A stretch of DNA of 64,000 nucleotides from Shimia_B sp038527375. Its GTDB lineage: Bacteria > Pseudomonadota > Alphaproteobacteria > Rhodobacterales > Rhodobacteraceae. Shown piece after piece: positions 60,984 through 64,000 of the stretch. Below the pieces are notes generated by a model. That model made no database searches. It was not told the origin of the DNA and saw only the letters and a program-made list of their open reading frames with translations. The first letter of the stretch is position 1. Every line of letters starts with the position of its first letter. Where the stretch lies: assembly GCA_038527375.1 (NCBI GenBank), contig JBCBFU010000005.1, positions 1 to 64,000 of the forward strand. The letters run 5' to 3'. The position numbers and the translations under genes are program-made.

Positions 60984-62968
60984 CGCCGCCACAGATGCGC
61001 ATGGGTGGCTAGCGCACCTTGCGCCTTGGCCAAGAGACGCAGCGCCAAATTGCCCCTGAGCGCGCGACCGGCCTCTAGCCGATCAACGATCACTTCGACC
61101 GGGCAGGGCAGGTTCGTCAGGGGATCGTGATAGCGTGGATAGTCGATCAGCGCCGCATGGACCAAACCGTCAAGTGTGGGACGCGCCTGGCGTCGCGCAG
61201 GCACCCGCCCCAAGTCAGTGGTCAGCCCCCAACCCGCGTAGAACGGCGTCCCGAGGCAGGTTACGGCAACCCCCCGCAACAGCGCCTCGAACCCCAGAAG
61301 TGAGGTCATGGTCCATACCGCGTCCACTCGGTCGAGAAGGGCGATTGGATCGGCGGCATGGGCCACCACATCGGCGAGCCCGTCCATGTCCGACGGGTCA
61401 ATCTGGCCGGGGCGCAGGCCGGCCTCGACATCAGGGTGGGGTTTATAGACGATCCGCGCCTCGGGGTTGGCAGTGCGCGCGGCCTTGAGCAGCGCCAAAT
61501 TCGTCGACACCCGATCCGTGCCCAGCCGGATCGATGCGTCGTCCTCCACCTGACCCGGGACGAGGATCGTGTGTGGCCCAACGGGCAGGTCCGGGATCGC
61601 ACCGCCGAGGTTGTATTTCCCCACACGGGCGCGCACCAATCGCGCGCGTAGATTGGCCGCGCGGTTCAGACATCCATTGGGCAGGGCGGTCGATGCGGCG
61701 ATCAACCGTTCCAACCGGCTTTCTCGCGTGGGGTCATAGTAGATGCCCAGATCATCGGTCACGAGCGACAGGGGCGGGGTCAGCTCCGCGCCCAAACCGC
61801 GCGAGCGCAAGAAGCCGTCTTCGACCCGTGTGACCCGCGCATCCGGATCCGCCTTGCCCGCCCAGACCATATGGGGGCGGTCATCGCGCGCTTGGTCCGT
61901 GAAGCGGGGCGCGTGGCTACCACCGTAGAAGCGGCGCAGATGGCCACGCTTCCACAGGCGCATCTGCCCCGCCGTCCAGCCTTGCCGATCCTCACGCCAA
62001 GCCCGCGCCAATGCCCCGAGGCTCGCCATCGCGTCTTCCGCCGCACATAGGCGGTCGTGGTAGGGGTCGTACCACGTGGGATAGAGCAGCATCGCGGCTG
62101 CAAACAGTTGGGACCGCGTCAGCGTTCTCTGCCGCCTGCCTACCGGAAACTCATCCTGTGTGAGGCCCCATCCCGCATAGAACGGCTTGCCAAAAACGCG
62201 GGGTTTGTGACCTGCAAAAATCGCCTCGAACCCGAGGCCCGAAGACACCGTGTAGACGGCTCGCGCGCCCTCCAGCAGGACCCAAGGGCTGATCGGCGCG
62301 TCATAGAGTGAGATCAGATTACTCTCATCGCCCGGACCAAAGTGCCCGTCGCGGTGACCGGCCCGTGTTTCGGGATGCGTTTTCAGCAGGATACGCGCGC
62401 CGGGATGTTCGGTCTGGGCAAACACCAGCATCTCTTGGAACAGCGCGCGGCCAGCGCCCTGCAACGCCGCATCGCCTTTGGTCTGGTCGATCACGACCAC
62501 ATAGCCGGGGGCGGGTGGTTCCAGCGTTGGATCGACCGCGGCGTATTTCGTCAGGTGCATGTGCCGCATCAGGTCGATGCAGTGCCGCGCGCGGTTCAAA
62601 AGGGCCGTATCATCAAGGGGATGGGTCGCCAAAAGCGTCTCGAGCGCTGACGGCTTGGAGGGGTCGAAATGCACCCCCGCGGCGTCGAGCAAAAGGCCAA
62701 GCGACGGGTCGCCCTCCCGACCCGGATGGACCGACCGAAGAAACGCGTCTTCGACCCGCAGGACCCCTGCGCCGGTGCGGTCCGCCATGGCCAGACCGCG
62801 ATGGGCCGTCGGGGAAGCCCCCCAGATGCCGATCAGGCCATCTGACTTGGGGCGGCCAAGGCGAATGTCATAACCCGCCAGCGACAGGATGCGTCGGGTG
62901 CGACGCTGTGTAAGGAAGCCGCCATTGAAGACGTGCAGCGGGCGGCGTGACCCGCCCGCGGGGGCCAT
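60980..62968 (-). CDS. Capsule polysaccharide transferase, KpsC-type
   Basis: Protein of 662 residues with two tandem related halves, as in KpsC/LipB, the beta-Kdo transferases that build the Kdo linker of group 2 capsules. Each half has an Asp-rich signature (ASPTAHRGLAMADRTGAGVL; RPHMVWAGKADPDARVTRVE) and a C-terminal VYTVSSGLGFEAIFAGHKPR or VWTMTSLLGFEALLRGVAVT block with a following GTPFYAGWGLT. Its upstream neighbour on the same strand is a Wza-type export protein, so this is one end of a capsule or exopolysaccharide locus. Confidence 0.88.
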   Translation of the reverse strand: MAPAGGSRRPLHVFNGGFLTQRRTRRILSLAGYDIRLGRPKSDGLIGIWGASPTAHRGLAMADRTGAGVLRVEDAFLRSVHPGREGDPSLGLLLDAAGVHFDPSKPSALETLLATHPLDDTALLNRARHCIDLMRHMHLTKYAAVDPTLEPPAPGYVVVIDQTKGDAALQGAGRALFQEMLVFAQTEHPGARILLKTHPETRAGHRDGHFGPGDESNLISLYDAPISPWVLLEGARAVYTVSSGLGFEAIFAGHKPRVFGKPFYAGWGLTQDEFPVGRRQRTLTRSQLFAAAMLLYPTWYDPYHDRLCAAEDAMASLGALARAWREDRQGWTAGQMRLWKRGHLRRFYGGSHAPRFTDQARDDRPHMVWAGKADPDARVTRVEDGFLRSRGLGAELTPPLSLVTDDLGIYYDPTRESRLERLIAASTALPNGCLNRAANLRARLVRARVGKYNLGGAIPDLPVGPHTILVPGQVEDDASIRLGTDRVSTNLALLKAARTANPEARIVYKPHPDVEAGLRPGQIDPSDMDGLADVVAHAADPIALLDRVDAVWTMTSLLGFEALLRGVAVTCLGTPFYAGWGLTTDLGRVPARRQARPTLDGLVHAALIDYPRYHDPLTNLPCPVEVIVDRLEAGRALRGNLALRLLAKAQGALATHAHLWRR

Positions 62969-62972
62969 GGGT

Positions 62973-64000
62973 CTAGCCTCCGCCCAATGTGGTGTTGAGC
63001 GCGTTGACCGATCCCAGCGACCCGGTAAGGGCCGAGATCGTCTTGTCCCAGGTCACAAACGGCGCTTCGGTCACATAAACCGTGTCACCGTCGCGGATCG
63101 CAAAATCGCGCGCCTGGAACATGCCATTGGGTTGCGTGAGGTCGAGCACATAGGCCACGCGCTGCGTGCCAAAGAGGTCGCGGCCGGTAACGACCTCGGC
63201 AATCTCTTCAGGCTCATTTCGGAAGACGAACACGCCGGTCGGGTCGGCCAGGGCACTTTGCAGACCGCCCACCGTGGCAATCGCCTCGATCGCGCTGATG
63301 GTCTGGCTTTCAAATGGCACCCGGTTCTGCGCGCCGGTTGCGCCCAATGCGGTAAAGGTGCGGGTGTCTTCCTCGACCAGAATGCGGTCGCCGGGGCGCA
63401 GGGCAATGTCGAGATGCGGGTTGTCGTAGAGGTCTTGGAACCAGATCGTGCCCGTGTGCTTGCCGCGCAAGACGGTAATCTGCGCGATTTCGGGCGACAC
63501 GGTGATGCCACCCGCCTGTGCCAGCATGGCCGACAAGGTGCGGGTGGGGCGCTGGATCGGGTAGACGCCTTGCCCTCCGACGGTGCCCACGACCGATACG
63601 GTCGCACCGTCGCCAGCGATCCGGCGCACTTGGACCTGCGGGTCCGGTGTCTGGTCTTCCAGCTTGTTGGTGATGATCCGGCGGATGGCCTCGGGCGTGT
63701 TGCCCGCCGCGCGTACGCGGCCCGCATAGGGCACAAAGATAAAGCCAGCGCCGTCGACTTGCACTTCTTCGAGGACGGTGGAGTTCTGACCTTCGTTGGC
63801 CAGAAGCCCGTCCGAGACGTTTTCCCAGATCGTCAGACCCAGCACGTCGCCTGGTCGGATCACGTCCGAACCGACAACACTCGCATTCTGGAACCCTTCG
63901 GTGAACCCGAAGGCGGGGGTGACGGCGGTGGCGCGCGTCACGCGGTCATTGACGACCACGATAAAGGCGTCGCCGGATCGTTGCACCGACCCTTCGAAAA
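62973..64000 (-). CDS. Wza/KpsD-type polysaccharide export protein (cut by window edge)
   Basis: Outer membrane auxiliary protein for capsule/exopolysaccharide export. The frame is open to the right window edge, and the signal peptide and lipobox expected at the N-terminus lie outside. The periplasmic export domain (VIRPGDVLGLTIWENVSDGL; PYAGRVRAAGNTPEAIRRII) and later SLBB domains (VSVVGTVGGQGVYPIQRPTR; DIALRPGDRILVEEDTRTFT) are present, which is the Wza pattern. The 3' end is 5 bases from the transferase gene, suggesting one operon running leftwards. Confidence 0.9.
   Translation of the reverse strand, partial: FEGSVQRSGDAFIVVVNDRVTRATAVTPAFGFTEGFQNASVVGSDVIRPGDVLGLTIWENVSDGLLANEGQNSTVLEEVQVDGAGFIFVPYAGRVRAAGNTPEAIRRIITNKLEDQTPDPQVQVRRIAGDGATVSVVGTVGGQGVYPIQRPTRTLSAMLAQAGGITVSPEIAQITVLRGKHTGTIWFQDLYDNPHLDIALRPGDRILVEEDTRTFTALGATGAQNRVPFESQTISAIEAIATVGGLQSALADPTGVFVFRNEPEEIAEVVTGRDLFGTQRVAYVLDLTQPNGMFQARDFAIRDGDTVYVTEAPFVTWDKTISALTGSLGSVNALNTTLGGG

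Overview
The window is a contiguous stretch of GC-rich, densely coding chromosome from an alphaproteobacterium, most likely of the Rhodobacterales (Roseobacter group). This is judged from gene content and order (hom-glpX-recJ, dnaG-rpoD, soxBDAG, DUF3572, DUF983), from the carnitine dehydrogenase-thioesterase fusion, and from an alphaproteobacterial LexA box of the GTTC-N7-GTTC type. I see no transposase, integrase, phage gene, CRISPR array or rRNA. No gap between genes exceeds about 270 bases.

Layout. 1-10.4 kb: 5' part of valS, a DUF3592 membrane protein, a lone CoxL-type molybdenum hydroxylase large subunit overlapping a DUF2235 hydrolase, a hotdog thioesterase, divergent metF/metR, an inositol-monophosphatase-family gene, GFA and rhomboid genes, and a TPR protein. 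10.4-19.4 kb: tRNA-Leu(TAA), a xylulokinase, a lytic transglycosylase, metG, an MFS transporter, a Tat-type YceI protein, an ImuA-like gene under a LexA box, and an aldo-keto reductase. 19.4-22.6 kb: a carnitine catabolic operon (BKACE, carnitine dehydrogenase/betainyl-CoA thioesterase fusion, SDR). 22.6-26.6 kb: XRE regulator divergent from a desaturase, a DMT exporter, NUDIX and DUF983. 26.7-28.9 kb: a compact putative metal- or envelope-stress module (EF-hand secreted protein, ECF sigma factor, membrane anti-sigma candidate, periplasmic metal-sensor-like protein). 28.9-34.9 kb: signalling genes (a PleD-like diguanylate cyclase with a degenerate receiver; an H-NOX-like gene with a diguanylate cyclase) around a DUF3572 gene, a HAD phosphatase and an MttB-family methyltransferase. 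35-43.2 kb: tRNA-Glu(TTC), recJ, glpX, hom, a lipoprotein, a TetR regulator, a pirin, a beta-hydroxyacid dehydrogenase. 43.2-46.0 kb: three Tad pseudopilin/TadG-type genes. 46.3-52.9 kb: glutamate dehydrogenase and the sarcosine oxidase operon soxBDAG. 52.9-57.1 kb: dnaG and rpoD with a strong terminator. 57.1-64 kb: a secreted protein, a GH16 glycosidase, nrdR-ribD, and the start of a capsule/exopolysaccharide locus (KpsC-type transferase, Wza-type export protein cut by the window edge).

How the genes fit together. Carnitine degradation yields glycine betaine. Demethylation of betaine (steps not encoded here, except perhaps by the MttB-family gene) would give sarcosine, which soxBDAG oxidises to glycine while loading one-carbon units on tetrahydrofolate; metF would then reduce these to methyl-THF for methionine. 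This is an inferred flow, since the genes are not in one operon. Two diguanylate cyclases, Tad-type surface proteins, GH16 and capsule export genes point to control of a surface-attached lifestyle.

Most noteworthy: the H-NOX-like protein appears to lack the canonical haem-ligating histidine and the YxSxR motif while keeping its cyclase partner; the ImuA-like gene has a LexA box inside an apparently leaderless promoter; the PleD-like protein has Glu in place of the phospho-acceptor Asp; and several clean palindromic operator candidates sit beside regulators.
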